A stretch of DNA of 64,000 nt from Macrosoma leucophasiata (GCA_036365455.1 JAWQUS010000010.1:17780501-17844500), one strand, 5' to 3'; shown: positions 36,901 to 49,388, counted from the first letter of the stretch. The notes: a model not told the origin generated them from the letters alone. Numbers and translations are program-made.

Positions 36901-37835
36901 GTGACCGTAAAATTGTTCCGGATGTAAAAACATCACTGGTTGTAAGAAGTGAATTAATTTAATATCATCGTTGAATTATAGTGCTGAATTCCAGTTAGAT
37001 GCTTATTTATGTCTCAGTATTTACTCATATAAAGTCATAAAATCCAAATCTCTTGTGAGTATGTGCCTTAATTTAAGGCTCCCATTATTTGTTGACCTCG
37101 TAAGACACTAGATATCTACACTTTTATCTATAAAAATTGTAACCTTATCATCAATTTAGTCATTTATCATTTGTGCATAAGTAAAAGTAATTTACAAATT
37201 TAGTTGTCAATAAAAAAAATATTTCCTAAAATTTATCATCATAAGAGCCACAAATGTGATAACGATAATAATACGTATCTTGTGGTAGTATGTTCATCAT
37301 ATAAAGGTGCAAGAACTCTTAATTCAGTTTGAATTCTAATGTCATTAATATTAATGTGCATATGGTAAGTAATATCGCAGTCTAAAGAACGTATCTAGGT
37401 ATTAATCGTGATAATATTCTGTTTTGGTAACGAGTTATAATAATGAACGGAGTTCAAAATAAGGGAGAAGTTAATCCCAGTGCAGACTATATTTAAAACA
37501 CTTTTGAAAACATTCTTACAAGTAACATAAAATGAAAAAAAAAAGCACACTCTTAATAAAACATTCCGTGTACCAATTTACACAATGTTTATGGTCCGTT
37601 AACTGGTTTTTATACTTACTTCTTGTTAATTGTTTTAAAATCACCTAATACTCCTGACATAGGCAATTGGAAATTGGCTTTTATATTGTTTATTTGATCA
37701 ATTGTCGATCGAGTTAGTGTCAAACAATTAACTGAGTCATTGTTACTTTGTGAATTAATCAAAGCTTGATTAGAACACAAATTTAGTTGTAAGTACATAT
37801 TAATCATGATCTCGCAGCTGTTTGAAAGTGCAAAG
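33941..37835. other. Intron 2, repeat-poor stretch with no gene
   Basis: No interspersed repeat was recognised apart from the hairpin at 36484-36570. Several GATA-factor-type sites are visible (GGATAAGCG near 34295, CGATAAGAA near 34543, GAGATAACA near 34960), along with TAATTA homeodomain-type cores. These are common by chance in AT-rich DNA. It is a candidate enhancer-bearing region because of its position and low repeat content. Confidence 0.4.
36484..36570. repeat. Perfect 42-bp inverted repeat with a 3-nt loop
   Basis: Arms 36484-36525 and 36529-36570 are exact reverse complements around ATA. The arm carries ACGTATTCGCGAACTTTTTA and then TGTCGAACTGTAATG. No mismatch is seen. It is either very recent or produced by a template switch; an assembly foldback artefact is also possible. 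Confidence 0.95.
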
Positions 37836-37950
37836 TTTTTTTTATGTTATGAAAGTGGCATTTAAGCAATAATTGCTTTAAATAGCTGCGAGTTCACATT
37901 GATTCAAGTAATAAATATTGCCTGTAGACAACTTCACGAAAACTGTATTT
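37836..37950 (+). repeat. Rep-A 5' fragment, degraded
   Basis: T-run, ATGTTATGAAAGTGGCATTT, GAGTTCACATTGATTCAAGT and GCCTGTAGACAAC follow Rep-A order, with an insertion of about 20 bp. Confidence 0.55.
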
Positions 37951-38063
37951 AGATACATATTTAACTCCTCGATTACTGTAGCTATCACCAAATCAACAGT
38001 AGGTACCTACGTAATGAAAACTTGAGGTGTCTCTATAATCTTTACGAGTTTTTACGGGATCAC

Positions 38064-38104
38064 ATACACACACAACTCACACACACAAACATACACACAC
38101 ATCC
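38064..38104. repeat. CA-rich microsatellite
   Basis: Interrupted CA runs (ACACACACAACTCACACACA and following). Confidence 0.8.
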
Positions 38105-38757
38105 ACAATACTCTAAATTATAATTTTCATTAGATTCGTAAAATAAGGTCACCAAATCATAATGTGTTAATCGAAATTCTCTTGCCCCAATAATCGAATC
38201 GAGCACTCGATATTTCGATAGATCGTTACAATTGACGTAATGCTTTGGCAAGCTGCAACAGGCCGCGTAAAAGGCAAATATTGAATTAAGTGGACATTCA
38301 AATAGGTCGCATAAATTGCTGGTATAGGCGTAAATGTTATATCGACTAGCGGCCGGCAGTTCCTTAGTGGAAGCAATATTATGATAATGCGGCCGCGGCC
38401 GGATGTGGCCCATTCCATTGTTGCCGATTTGACCTCGAGCCTCAAGCCTCAACTATAAAACAAGCGGATTTGTAAAGAAATTAAAGCTGTGATATCTATT
38501 ACTTGATGCTGTTCACTTGGTTCTAGTTTCAGACCGACTCTACTAAACGCTTCATGTAGTTGTTTAATAAATTCAAAATGCTACGTTAAGTCCCTAATTA
38601 AATACTTAGATACGTCGTGAAAAAGATAATAAATTAGCGAACATTTCACATCGATGATAAAAACTGTAGCCTCATAGACATTTACAAGAAAGAGAGTTAA
38701 TTTTTTTTAATTTTTGGAGAGTGTTCCATGAATATGCGCTGCCACTCCTGAAGTTAA

Positions 38758-39049
38758 GTTTTTTTTATGTAATGGAAGTGGTAAACAAGCATGCAGTTCA
38801 CATTGATATTAAGTGATGACTGCAGCCTATAGACCCACACAAAGACCAAGGTCAAAATGCAGATGCGTTACCACTCCTGAGGGTAAAGGTGTTATGCCTC
38901 TGTGCCGGAAATTACAGGGCCGTACATTACCACCTGACCGGAACACGAAAGTGCTGAACACTACCATTTAGCGGCAAGTATATCAGGTAATGCGGTGGTG
39001 CCTACGCCCGCGAGCTCCGTCACCGGAGCTCTACCACCAGTAAAAAAAA
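38758..39049 (+). repeat. Rep-A, well-preserved full copy
   Basis: From the T-run with ATGTAATGGAAGTGGTAAAC to CTCTACCACCAGTAAAAAAA. The 3' hairpin GAGCTCC/GGAGCTC is intact. Among the least diverged copies in the window, with 61139-61401. Confidence 0.88.
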
Positions 39050-42000
39050 ATATTAAGACTAACAAGTTATGAGATTATCAAATTTAATGATAACCCTAAC
39101 ATTACCTTCTATTTAGCGGCAAGGAGATCAAATGATAAATGTCTTAAAATATCATCAGTCTTATTCATTTTAAAAATTACTCATATCATTTTTACGTTTT
39201 CTGTTAAACTTATAACGAAATGATAAACATCGTTCCACAATGCACTTTCTATTGCAGTCTATATGTACGCTTACGTTCACTTTAAATGGAATTTAATTTA
39301 CTTTACAACTCCACAGTTTCGAAAATAATACGAATCCAGTTGCAAGTTTGTTGAACTGATATTATAATTCTTAGGACGACGACTAATGGATTATAATTGA
39401 ATGAATCTCGTTGAATTATAATATCTGCTGAACTGTTCCTATGCAGCTCACGTAAATTGTTGCCGCAACAAAGATGTTTCGCGGAAAGTTGCGCAACCAA
39501 TTAGCGGACTCATACATACCCTCAAATAGCTTATGTCTTTGTTTCCTAAAACAATCCAATCTACTCTCAACTTTATAATCGAAACAATATTAACTACAAT
39601 GCCGTGAGTCAATAAAGACGAGTCGGATACGTTTTTCTAACGTCCGCGCGCCACGGACCGACGGATAGGAGGAATGAAGTCGGGACGGCTCTCTTAGTGT
39701 GTTATTATTTTTGTTGAATGCAATTCTTTTTTATGTTAGAGATGTGCTGTAATAATTCTATCTGCATACGTGCCTTCAATTCATATTATGAGACTGGTAA
39801 TTGAGCGTACGATGGAAAGAGGAAAATTTTTACTTACAAACGTTAGCTTGTGTTACTGTTTCTTAGTAAACGCTTCCTCATTTTCTGATACAGTACATTC
39901 TGACAGTTAATAATGTAACCCTATTAAATAACGAACATGGATTTGAAATTAAAGGGGGAAGAACGAGAGGAACAATGAATTTACGTCTAATTTACTGTTT
40001 TGATTGTTTCTAAAGAGTACAATGAAACCCGCTACATAGACCGGTGTATTTTGAAACTAATGAATATTTTCGTGGTTAGTAAAGCTGTGGATGTATTGTA
40101 AAGTCGTCACGGTCTGCCGGTACACTGTGGGATACAATTGCAACACAAGAAATTTGCATTTGATTTCGACGGAAACCCGGCGATTAATTTAATTATAAAA
40201 CTGTCATTAGAGCTGTTGTTCAGATTGGAGGTGAACGAACAACACTTTTTTTAAACAATTAAGCAAAATTTTAAACACTTGTCTTGTAGAGAAAGTTTCA
40301 TAAATTTATACAATTTTGTACACAACATAATTTTAAAGATTAATAAATAATCATAATTCCTATTGAAATTGTCTCAATCCATTTCGAGTTAAATAAGTAA
40401 GTATATATTCGATGAATGTTAATTTAAAAGATTCCCCGTGAGCAGATCAATGTGGACTTATTAAAGGCCTTGTCATACGATCGGGGAATATAATTACAGC
40501 GCGTTCAGTGCAACTGTACGCTGCGTCAGCCGTCACATGTAATTATCTGGGTGTATGCTAATAACCAATGCAAATATGAGCGGCCGGCTACACCACCCGC
40601 CGGTGCAGGCGCCGTGAAAAATGGCTTCATTCCGCCATATCACTCAGCATTGTCATTCGAATTACAAGCGCCTCTACCATCACGAACAACCTCCATCGCT
40701 ACCAAATCATTCTTGTAATACCTGCACAAAGAAACTACACTTGAAACTCATTGGCTTCCATTAAAAAATTCTATTTGCATATAGGCATACAATTAAAGCG
40801 TAATAACAGCCTCTGTGGCGCAACAAAGAATAAGTTTTGAGCAATAATTTAATAGTTTGTATGCAAAATAGCCTCACCGTTACGTGTTGATGGGCCGATG
40901 CGCCGAGAGAGCGCGTCACGGTACACGGGAGCGAATTAGTCCTTCATTTAAATTACATTTACCCTGCTCCGCATTAGCGTTATAGGTACGTGACGCGTCC
41001 GTGTTTTTGCGGCGCCGTTTCATTGAGGAGTAACGGGCTGTCTTCATTTATTTTGAACGCATCGATAGTTCCAGGGATATCGACGTTTCACACAATCAGC
41101 TAGTTCGGGGGAGTTCCCGCGGCTGAGATGTTTTCCCCGTGCGCGGCCCGTGTGAAAACTTTGCCCGCTCTCGACGGCCCGGAGTGCGCTCGCCTGGAGA
41201 CTCTCGAAAAATAAAAACCGCCCACTCGGCTACGTAAATATGGCAGATGAAAATCTTTTATCGCGGTCACGTATAGCCGCCGCGTCACGACCGCACGTCA
41301 CTCTGGGCAATAAAGAGCGAGCCGCATTCTAATTTTGAACAAATGTTGGAATTTTTCGCTCAAACTTCAAACTTATGCAGCCGTTCAGGATAGGTTTATC
41401 TCTAGCTGAACAGCACCGTTACGTGCGCACTAAATGATATCTTTATTTCGCGTCAAAATCACGTCCGGGGCTCGAGCGACGGCGGTAGATCGTTCGATAG
41501 TAATAAACATGGAAGCGAATAAAGTTATAATTCTCACAGTGTGAATGAATTAACGCGCGGTTACAATTACGATTGAATGATTATATTTAGAGGCAATTAA
41601 TCAGAGATACTGTTCGATTTAATAATACGTGTGATCGTGGTAAGTATATGAGGGGCAGATGGTTGTAAATCTAGTAAAACCGAGGCGCACTGCCCGCGGC
41701 TGCGCCGACCGCCGACTTTCACAAACGTTTTATCAATAGAGATGTTACCTACTATTGAACTAAATCCGTCTCAGTGCGCGACTGGCGCTCATAAAACTAC
41801 ACGCTCGCCATAATATCCTGTTATTTTTTCCTAATAATCGTTATTGGTGTTTATTTATTAGAAACTTCGAAACAAATTATAGGCTTTATCGATGTTACAA
41901 AAAATAAAAACAAAAAATAAAGGGTTAGTCCAAAAAGTGAGTTGTCGGGACCGATCGCAATAAGTTTTCGATAAGGTCCGGGCGATTTAATTGCCGGTTG

Positions 42001-43261
42001 TGATCTGGTTTTACATAAAAAAAGATGAATGGCTGCACTGCCTAAAGCTCGAGAAGCGTTTCGACTTCGTTTAGGATATTTTTTCTATCACAAATTTGAC
42101 CACTTTCACCTTCCTCGTTAGATCCTTGCGCAGGCATCATTATTTATTCAATGCGCCGTGGCGTCTACCTGGGGACTCGGATAATCAGATCTAGATCTAT
42201 ATGATTATGATACAGATACCTACCGATACATTCGAGCGATACCATCTGTAGGGCAATAAACTCGTTTTGGTTGAAGCGAAACGCCAACAAACATTATGTT
42301 ACGTGTTAACGACTATGTTATAATTATAATACGTACATTTTATAAAAATGATCTGCGTTTTACCAACTCCTGAGTTCAATGTATTTAAAATCCAGTTTTC
42401 ACGACATGTCCCTACCATAATTGCGTATATTTACATATACAGGAACAATTAATTTAGCACCCTTTAGACGTGAGATAATGTATGAGTCCACGTCGGCTGT
42501 AATGTGAAATTTCCCACCTATAATTGGATATCGTTCGATATTAAACGTTAGACAATGTATTCTTCCGTCAGGTAGCTATTCCCTTTCGATTCCTTTTCTT
42601 GTGCAAATATATATCTTTTCGATAGGTCGCAAAGAAGTCATGATGCTTGAAGAAGTTTGTGTTAAGTCAACGGATGTACCTCAAGAAACTTGAGCGTGAC
42701 GCAGTAGTAGATGTTCATCGATTGCGGTACGGGGCGGAACTCGTATCAAACAATCTCGTACGTGTTACTTTATTATGCGATGCGACGTAAGATTAGATTG
42801 GAGCGGTCAATATTAACAGAAAAACACACTTTTCGATAACAACCTGAATTGTTTACAATGTTACAGTTTAATTTTAATTTAACGTAATAAAGTTATATGG
42901 CTGCCACACACAGATTACAACGGAACCGCGCGTATTCGGTGTTACATTTACTGATACAACAGTTTGATACCCCATCGTTGATATTTTAATCTCAGATACA
43001 AATGTGTAATCGTGTTTTGTGTGATGGAACCTTTAAAGAGAGGATGTGAAGTAATGAGATGAGCTCCTAAAATCGATATCAGTAAATCATCGTTCTTGTA
43101 ATCGAGTTTAGAGAGAGAGAGAGAGTGGGCGGCGCGCACTTTGCCCATATGTGAACACATCCTCCCTGTAACAATTAAGGCGAAGGTGAAATTGTTCAAT
43201 TGCTCATTGTCTGGATGCTATTAAAAATATGAGACTGATTTAGGCTATATTTTTATTTGAT
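39050..43261. other. Intron 2, repeat-poor; GC-richer patches, no gene
   Basis: No recognised repeats. CpG-richer patches occur at about 40560-40620, 40880-41330 and 41640-41800. A GA dinucleotide tract (43110-43126) is followed at once by GGGCGGCGCGC, resembling a GAGA-factor context. An open frame on the minus strand (41100-41288) is within a GC-rich patch and shows no domain. I infer possible cis-regulatory DNA. Confidence 0.4.
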
Positions 43262-43583
43262 AACTAGCTGTGCCCACGACTCCGTTCGCGTGAGAATTTA
43301 TGATTGTTCAGTATCTACCCGGACGAAGTCGGGGGCGCATCTAATATAAAAGTAGCTTGAGTTACTCCTTATTACATAAGCTATCTGCCAATGAAAGTCC
43401 CGTCAAAATCGGTCCAGCCGTTCCCGAGATTAGCGGGAACAAACAGACAGACAGACAGACAAAAATTGAAAAAAAAAAAATTGTTTTGGTATATGTACCG
43501 TGTATACATACATATGCATTTAGTAAAAAGAGGTTATTTTAATATTACAAACAGACACTCCAATTTTATTTATTTGTGTATAG
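43262..43583 (+). repeat. Rep-D, retroposon-like copy with one monomer
   Basis: Starts TAACTAGCTGTGCCCACGAC, continues GTAGCTTGAGTTACTCC, TCGGTCCAGCCGTTCCCGAG, a GACA microsatellite (about 43443-43460), and ends ATTTATTTGTGTATAGAT. It matches 50333-51028 from end to end except that it has one internal monomer where that copy has four. The open frames at 43357 and 43391 lie inside it. Confidence 0.8.
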
Positions 43584-44633
43584 ATTTAGATATACTTAAT
43601 CACCACAAAAAGTTCTTCTACGTTGTGCGACGATTAATTAATAGTTTCCAAACAAAAAATAGGCGAATTCTTCACGATTTACAAACGTTTAAACAATGCT
43701 AATATGCAAATTTCCCAGAGGGCCGCTCATCCTGGGGTTAAAATTCTAGGGAAACAATTTAAATATTTCATCGCATGTTTTAATGTTCTAAAACTAGAGC
43801 ATGCAATATATTAATGTTGATTTACGTAACAATGTTTTATTTTTGTTTCGTTTATTTTACGTTTTGTTCAACTGAAGTAGATGTTGTGTAGACATATTTA
43901 TCAATAGATGCAGTATTACAATAGTTTACGGATGAGATGTTGTGGCTTGCGTTGAAAAATTGTTTTAGATGTATACTAAGGTACAATTACGCATAGTGAA
44001 AATTAGCATGTAGGTTATTCTTTATGGCTCCGGTTACGCTCTGATTCCAGTGTTAGACGCTCTCAACTATTTTTGCAATGAATTCTTATAATAGCAACTC
44101 GCTTTTGTTGCTACAGTTTTGTGAATGATTTTTTTTACATACATTATGTAATATAATATTATTTATGTGGGTTTTCATTGTATGTTAACTGACCCACTGG
44201 GTGATGACGAAAATAAACGTCAAGGTGAAACATATATGCTCGAGTCATATTTATAAAATAAATTCATTATATTTAACACCTGCTATTTAAAGCTATAATA
44301 TAATAACGTACGACTGAGTTATTTGAGAGTATTTTGCATGTGAAAATAATTACTTTGAGCAGTCGACGTCGACTTTCTCTTAATTTTCCTTGCGTGTAGA
44401 AAAAATCTTGATATTTTTCCTTGGAGCGTGATCCGTCGCTTTCCCTTGTTAATTAAATATTATACTGATTCGTAGTAATTGCAATTAAGTTTATTTAGAG
44501 ACGCGTGTTGAGGAATATATTCGTCTGTAGTGTTGTGTGATGCAATTGTTGCTACTGATGTTGCATGCTTGTGTAATTAGTGAAATTTGATTGGTATTGG
44601 TTCTGAATGTGATTTTTCTCTCGTCTTTCCCAG

Positions 44634-44648
44634 CCTGCCAGGAGACAG
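44634..44648 (+). CDS. pnr: Candidate 15-nt micro-exon of the GATA gene
   Basis: CCTGCCAGGAGACAG is preceded by a long polypyrimidine tract and CAG (44631-44633) and followed by GTAATT (44649). Joined to the phase-1 end of 33940 and the start of 45495, it reads A-C-Q-E-T in frame and leaves the downstream frame unchanged, as 15 is a multiple of 3. It places five residues, including an extra Cys, directly before E-G-R-E-C of the N-finger. Skipping it gives [11 protein letters not shown]. BmGATA-beta is known to produce several isoforms by alternative splicing; whether this exon is one of those differences I cannot confirm. The alternative is that this is chance splice-like sequence. Confidence 0.6.
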
Positions 44649-45494
44649 GTAATTCATGTGTTTAATCTTATTATTATATATGCGTTAGTTTAACCGGTTT
44701 TGTGTTTTGGTTTCGCTTTTTATTGTATTTGTTTAGACCCGATCAAAAGTACTAAATATGATTCTTTTATAGAAAAAAATAATTTGATCAGGACACGATT
44801 TATAAACCTTAATAAATGAAATATGTCAAATATGGTCTTCGGTCGTCACTTAACTTAAAATTGGCTATAAATTGTCGGACTATGATACTACAGAACATTT
44901 ATTAGAATCTGTGTTGGTACCTGTACATGTTGTTAACTGACGATTGAGATACTAACTCTAACACTAACTATACTATCACCTTTCCTATTTTTTATTTTGA
45001 AGTAACCCATTCCCTTTATGCTTCTTTGATGGGGAATTCCACTCTCTAAATAGTTTTGTTTCTACTACATGTCAAAATTATAACTTAAAAGAACAGTTAA
45101 TCGTTATACAAGTTTATCGTAGGATTTTATCACATTATTGACGATAAAAAATTACTCATGCATGGTCCATTGCATTGAACATGCGAGTGTTTTCTATGAA
45201 TGCTATAATAATTATAAACAATTTCATATGAAGTCAAATTTGCCTTTCCATTTTTCTTCCGTTTCTAATTCACTCGCATGTGTTTTTGCGAAAAATAAAA
45301 ATATTACAAATATCATAGGATTAATAACAACTATACCTAAATGAGAAAAAATATTTGCAATAAGATTCATTAATATTACAATATACATGTGGAGTGGAAG
45401 CCCCAATTAAAATATCGCAAACTGCCACCCGCTTTATTCCGTTATAAGATTTCACTAGGCAATAACCTTTGACAATGTGATTGTATTACCGCAG
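44649..45494 (+). other. Intron 3 (846 nt), no other feature seen
   Basis: GTAATT to ATTACCGCAG. AT-rich. Reading frames on both strands around 45138-45406 have no recognisable motif. Confidence 0.55.
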
Positions 45495-45640
45495 AGGGCC
45501 GAGAGTGTGTCAACTGTGGTGCTACGAGCACCCCGCTGTGGCGGCGCGACGGTACCGGACACTACCTCTGCAACGCATGCGGACTCTACTACAAGATGAA
45601 CGGACAGAACCGACCGCTAATCAAGCCAAAGCGAAGATTG
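45495..45640 (+). CDS. pnr: GATA transcription factor, exon with the N-terminal zinc finger
   Basis: Encodes the end of a split Glu codon and 48 full codons. The finger is C-V-N-C, 17 residues ([17 protein letters not shown]), C-N-A-C, then [20 protein letters not shown]. The four Cys fall at residues 264, 267, 285 and 288 without the micro-exon. This is an intact type-IV GATA finger with the conserved TPLWRR and [10 protein letters not shown] core and basic tail. In Pannier/GATA-1 type proteins the N-finger stabilises DNA binding and contacts FOG/U-shaped cofactors. Consensus acceptor CCGCAG and donor GTGAGT; it ends in phase 0. The C-finger exon expected next was searched for by eye to 64000 and not found. 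Confidence 0.97.
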
Positions 45641-45734
45641 GTGAGTGTAAGAATCCGACCAATTTTTACATTGAATTAGGTCCTTATTTTGAGATAACTA
45701 GTTTAGATAATTTAAACATTTAGGTTAGACTATG

Positions 45735-45875
45735 AGTTCCAGCCAGCGGGTTGACCACTAACCCGTATCTCCACCAATCCGCATTGGAGCAGGGTGGTGG
45801 AGTAAGCTCCAGGCCTCCCTCTAAAAAGGGGAGAGACTCGTGCCCAGCAGTGGGACTTATAATGGGTTGCCATTA
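45735..45875 (+). repeat. Lepidopteran non-LTR-like tail fragment
   Basis: CCGCATTGGAGCAGGGTGGT, GAGTAAGCTCCAGGCCTCCC and GCCCAGCAGTGGGACTTATA are motifs I recognise from abundant lepidopteran non-LTR retroposon 3' regions. It is a short remnant. Open frames on both strands here are parts of it. Confidence 0.65.
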
Positions 45876-48841
45876 TTATGAGTTCCTGTCGATCGATATT
45901 CTTTTTACCGTTCACCAAAATAATAGATATCTTTGAAACTACGACATTTATTTCTCTCTAGAACGTCGTTACGGACAATAATAAAATTGTTGTTGACTTA
46001 TTTAACATGTAGGAGCTACAATCTAAATTACTTCACAGGTCCTCTTTTCTCTTGATGATATGATGACAGATTTTTGTTTAGTTTTTTCTTGTTGTAGCTG
46101 ACCAATTTGAGATACTTTTATAATATCTACTTAAAGGTTTCAATGTTTGCACTTACCTTTGAGATTGAAACCTTTATGACTATAGGTATAACTTTTAAAA
46201 CCTCGGAATGTAGTTGAAAAAGTGATATTAATATTAATTTATAATATTAATTTTAACAATCGCATCACGATCCAGTTTTGAAAATTTGAGTACTATCTAC
46301 TATATGCCTATATTTTGACACGTCACATTATCGAATTTGGTCGATCTATTTTTAATTTTAGAAATACACTGCCTTCGAGACTTGCTTGAGACCATTAATC
46401 TTGAAATCATTTTACCATAAAGATGTATCAATCCATTACGTGGAGAGGTGTAACTAGAATTCATACATAGAAACATATTTGCATCGAAACATTTTAATAA
46501 ACCGTGTATTTAGTAATCACAATCAATCTGGTTCGCATGACAGTTCGCAATTCAAGTCATACAGAAATCAGATTATAATTTCTTTAAGATCGTCCAAAGA
46601 TAAAGTCAGTCTCAGTTTTGTTGCGCTTATAAACTAGATGTAGCGACAAACGCTAGAATGGGTGTTGTTTACAGTTAGGGGCAGTAATAAAAAGGCGGGG
46701 CATGCATACACGACGCAGCATTAAGCGCTCCCACAAATTGGGCTCTTAAGACGACCGCTTTTCGTCGAAAGACCACCGCGTCCGGTAAACTAGTCTCTGT
46801 GACCGCCATAAATCTTCGAGTTAACATTTAATCTAAGGTCGGGTACGCATAAAGCCGAAACAATGCGACATCGCCGTCGAGACGTCACGTCGCGCGTCGG
46901 AACGAGTGGCCCGTGCTCGCAATTGTACAATTTACCTTAATACCCTTCCCGCATATACATAAACTAGATACCATTCCGCCATGTTGGTCTATGTTTGCTA
47001 AATTATCTAATGTTCGTTCATTATCATATAATCGTTTTAGTTTACGTAGTATATTTTTAATTCGAGCATTTGAGTAATTACAGAGTAATAAGCTAAGGAA
47101 ATCTACTAAAGTATACCTGATACTTCATTGTGATGAAATAGCCAAAAAAATATAAGTCCCCAAAAATGATAAGTGAAAATTGCAGTGTATCTAAGTACCT
47201 ACCATCTACCATACAAATACTAGAGGTCTCAATTAGATATAAATTATCACAACTGAGGCTTAAGACGTTTTTCCAAAAATATGGAGAGGTGTATTTTTTT
47301 TTATTTTACCATCTAAACGATCCGTGGACCAGAGGTGTAGCTAACATAGGTAATACCCAAGGCCGATGAGCAAATAAAGAGGAAATACCTCCTATTCTTT
47401 TGTATTTTATTTCTCCATTCTCCACCGTTGTGCCCCCCTCCCCCTATTTGAGCAAATTCTGCCTCTGGTACCTCTTGTATTACAAATACAAAAGTGGGTT
47501 TTTGTTGCGCATTCACGTCTAAACAGCCCAAATTTGGGTTATTTAAAGAGAGAGTGTCACCCCCAAATGGTGGCACCCGGTGCGGCCCTTTCTAGCTACG
47601 TCACAGCCGTGGACATTACTAATTAGTGACTAATAGATTAAGTAATGGGGTGAGGTCTCAATGAGTTTCACCACTGAAACTCTAGTAAACTATGGAGCTG
47701 TAGGTACAATTCTAGGAATACCTACTGCTGCATCGTAACCGTAGTTTCCAATTAATCGGTAAATGTCAATCGTCGTGAAGTGACAACTTTTTAAAATTCC
47801 ATTTACTTACAAATAATACCTATCTATACCAGGTATATTGAATTCCATGATGGAACTAAAATAGTCCATAGGATCAATAATTAAAAAAAAATACATAAAG
47901 CTTCATGTATTTGCAGTAGAACGTTTTTAGTTTCGATATTTCTGTATCTAACTTTTACGGTCCAGTGGGATGATAAAATACCTGCCTCGTAATTAGTTTC
48001 GGGTTTTCTGTAGGTATACATTCATAATCTTTCCTTAAAAACGTCATTAATGTGAGTACTGTGTACTGTACAATGAGTTGAAAAAGAATGTGATTATCAT
48101 CATTTTATTTTAGTATGATTAATGTTATACCACGTAATAATAAATGGAATATATAACTTGCACGGTAAGTACCTACATATATCTTACATTAAATATACTA
48201 TTTAAACATTCAAAATTTATTAGAGCGTTGATGGCGAAGTTTTGTAAAGTCATGTTGAAGATACTATCTCTTAATGATAATTTTATCTTTTCCTTCAATA
48301 ATATGGTTTATGATAGAGAAAAATTATATTTCATACTCTCTGTGGTTAAACATGGATTTTTTTTGATGCATCACAACATAGTCTATAAAAGAAAAGTACA
48401 AGTAAGACTGGTTCCGAACTAGAATAGGCTACATAAATATTGTCCTGCGCCTGCGCACTGAGCACTGATGAAACACGATAATGTTACATTTGACCACTTG
48501 TATTTTGATACAGAACTTCATTTGCATATTAAATTAGGAAGGATTTCGTAAAATAATATCATGTCGCGGTCATTTGAGTCGAGTCATGGTTTTTAAACCC
48601 GGATGTAGTTGCTAAGTTATAATATTTAAAGTCGGTGTTCTGTAAAGAAGTGCCGTTAGTGTGGAGATTGAATTCTCACTTTTATTTTCGTTGTGGGAAA
48701 CGCGAGACAATGCGAATTCGAAACAAACATAAAGATTATATTATACGTTAGATTTGTGATAATTTTTGTTGCAACTTAACTTTTGCCTATTGCTTCTGCG
48801 CCGTAATTAATTGTTTATATTATTTATTTAATTATGACTTA
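45876..48841. other. Intron 4, no gene seen
   Basis: Contains a 13-bp hairpin at 46132-46176, a CpG-richer patch at about 46840-46920 and a possible Rep-A 3' remnant near 47630-47690. The minus-strand frame 47313-47576 and plus-strand frame 48144-48422 lack recognisable motifs. Confidence 0.5.
46132..46176. repeat. 13-bp inverted repeat with a 19-nt loop
   Basis: TAAAGGTTTCAAT (46132-46144) pairs exactly with ATTGAAACCTTTA (46164-46176). Confidence 0.85.
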
Positions 48842-48958
48842 ACATTAGCTTTGAATAAATAATTAGACATCCTTAAAATTATAATATACACTCAATATTA
48901 TTTCAGTTTGATAATTTTTGTAGAAAAATAAATATGCATTATAATAAATTACCTAAAT
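48842..48958 (+). repeat. 117-bp identical direct repeat, copy 1
   Basis: From ACATTAGCTTTGAATAAATA to AATTACCTAAAT. The same 117 bases occur at 49053-49169 with no difference seen. Confidence 0.95.
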
Positions 48959-49052
48959 AATACATCTATATAATTACATTAAGTTTGTCAGAACCGGGAT
49001 ATCTGGCGCTCTACACTCTCTGCCTACCCCGTCAGGGACCTAGCGTGAAGAT
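48959..49052 (+). repeat. 94-bp spacer with an ATCTGGCGCTCTACA-type fragment
   Basis: Lies between the two identical repeats. Its right half (GGCGCTCTACACTCTCTGCC, TAGCGTGAAGATA) matches the fragment at 14062-14120. Confidence 0.7.
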
Positions 49053-49169
49053 ACATTAGCTTTGAATAAATAATTAGACATCCTTAAAATTATAATATAC
49101 ACTCAATATTATTTCAGTTTGATAATTTTTGTAGAAAAATAAATATGCATTATAATAAATTACCTAAAT
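49053..49169 (+). repeat. 117-bp identical direct repeat, copy 2
   Basis: Offset from copy 1 by 211 bp. Identity suggests recent duplication, or an insertion event with a very long target duplication. Confidence 0.95.
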
Positions 49170-49388
49170 CGTTTTGCGTTAGTGGAAATGACGAAATAAT
49201 AGGTACAGTTATTTGCAAATTAATTCATTAGGTTAAAATGAAGTTAATTATGACGAATTATTTTATAAAATTTCTTTTATAGTCGACTTTAATTAATAAT
49301 ATTTCTGTAAATAAAATACGTTCAAAAAAATATTTTTTTCAGATTTATCCAGCCTGATTAAGATTTTAACACAATCTTAAATAATGTA

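Larger units (their letters stand above)
33941..44633 (+). other. Intron 2 (10.7 kb to the micro-exon)
   Basis: GTGAGT donor at 33941. The acceptor tract TTTTTCTCTCGTCTTTCCCAG ends at 44633. If the micro-exon is skipped, the intron runs to 45494 (about 11.55 kb). It is poorer in repeats than introns 1 and 4. Confidence 0.75.

Noticed and set aside
43357..43702. Open frames starting at 43357 and 43391
   Set aside because: They lie largely in the Rep-D repeat and its GACA microsatellite; a similar frame recurs in the copy at 50768.
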